35,231 nucleotides of DNA. Source: Actinomycetospora sp. (lineage in GTDB: Bacteria > Actinomycetota > Actinomycetes > Mycobacteriales > Pseudonocardiaceae). The translations under genes were made by a program, and so were the position numbers. The stretch covers positions 1 through 35,231 of the forward strand of contig JAQSWW010000054.1 of NCBI GenBank assembly GCA_029266415.1, written 5' to 3'. The notes beneath the pieces are model-generated. The model was not told the origin of the DNA. It was given only the letters and a program-made list of their open reading frames with translations, and made no database searches. This document shows, in pieces, positions 34,896-35,231 of this stretch (within the stretch, counting starts at the first letter, position 1; each line of letters starts with the position of its first letter).

Positions 34896-35231
34896 CCAGC
34901 GCCCGTCCCCCGACGCCTCGGCCTGCCGGGCCGCCGGCCGGACCCAGACCGGGGCGGAGACGCGGGCAGCGCGGGCCTCGTCGCCGTCGACGAGGGCGCG
35001 GGCCGCGACCTCGACCGGGATCGGGCGGGTGAGGAACGCCGGCCGCGCCCGCGGGAAGGTCGCGCCCTGCGGGCGGGGCGAAACGCGTCGTCCACCGGGT
35101 CGGTGGCGACGAACCCGAAGTAGGCGACGCCCGCCGTGGCGCCGCGCGGCACCAGCTCGGCCCGCAGTGCCCGGACCAGCGCCTCCAGGCCGGCCGTGCT
35201 CACCGCGTACGACGCGTTGAGCACCCCGTTG
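34892..35231 (-). pseudogene. Short-chain dehydrogenase/reductase, partial and frame-disrupted
   Basis: Reading leftward from the window edge, NGVLNASYAVSTAGLEALVR is the SDR active-site helix, followed by VALVPRG/ELVPRGATAGVAYFGFVATDPVDDAF. The YxxxK motif reads YAVST, so the catalytic Lys is Thr. Near 35070-35085, by a G/C run, the coding signal jumps frame: QGATFPRARPAFLTRPIPV and later WVRPAARQAEASGDG continue in another frame. Adding one base restores a continuous protein. The original frame reaches a stop at 34892, four bases inside the convergent PP2C stop. With the Lys lost and the frame broken, the gene is probably inactive; the 5' part lies outside the window. Confidence 0.65.

Overview
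The window is very GC-rich (third codon positions almost all G or C), with many GTG starts, ATGA/GTGA stop-start overlaps and a mycothiol-dependent maleylpyruvate isomerase-type protein. It reads as a chromosomal segment of an actinobacterium, most likely a Pseudonocardiaceae/Pseudonocardia-like organism. This is inferred from gene content and style, not from a marker gene. I see no tRNA, rRNA, CRISPR array, integrase or transposase. No gene-free stretch exceeds about 190 bases; the largest (5698-5870, 13979-14142 and 32444-32632) hold nothing I can identify.

Layout: (1) 1-163, start of an isochorismatase-like hydrolase (-). (2) 238-3367, a translationally coupled trio (+): acyl-CoA dehydrogenase homologue, NadM-like nucleotidyltransferase, archaeal-type phosphoglycerate mutase-like metalloenzyme. 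(3) 3456-4025, DUF5872 protein. (4) 4038-5697 (-), class III-like zinc alcohol dehydrogenase followed by a formaldehyde-activating-enzyme (Fae) homologue. (5) 5871-7196, imine-reductase-like gene and a divergent MerR regulator sharing a textbook MerR operator. (6) 7216-7692, holin-like membrane protein. (7) 7824-12934 (-), Rieske oxygenase, aldehyde dehydrogenase, sarcosine-oxidase-type flavoprotein and DddP-like M24 enzyme, with a divergent LysR regulator at 13049-13978. (8) 14143-16852 (-), 2OG-Fe(II) oxygenase and a PAS/PP2C/HATPase/STAS stress-signalling protein. (9) 16984-19566, LigD with the order ligase-phosphoesterase-polymerase. (10) 19638-20159, a frame-disrupted gene (-). (11) 20240-23235, IclR regulator, a damaged phthalate-dioxygenase-reductase-type reductase and a CYP199A-like P450. 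(12) 23240-29723, DUF1801, a zinc metallopeptidase, an EamA-like transporter, an AraC regulator with two alpha/beta hydrolases, and a CaiB/BaiF CoA-transferase. (13) 29815-35231, Lon protease, HxlR-like regulator, DinB/MDMPI-fold protein, GAF-PP2C phosphatase, and a broken SDR gene running off the right edge.

How the genes may work together: the Rieske operon looks like oxidative demethylation of a quaternary or tertiary amine, and the P450 unit looks like O-demethylation of a methoxybenzoate-type acid. Both chemistries release formaldehyde. The ADH/Fae pair nearby is of the type that handles formaldehyde, so a loose C1/demethylation theme is plausible but inferred.

Three loci carry lesions: the 19638-20159 gene (two compensating 1-nt shifts), the reductase C-terminus (a deletion of roughly 25-28 nt that opens the frame into the P450), and the SDR at the right edge (frameshift plus loss of the catalytic Lys). 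The two 1-nt cases could be sequencing errors; the reductase deletion is less easily explained that way.
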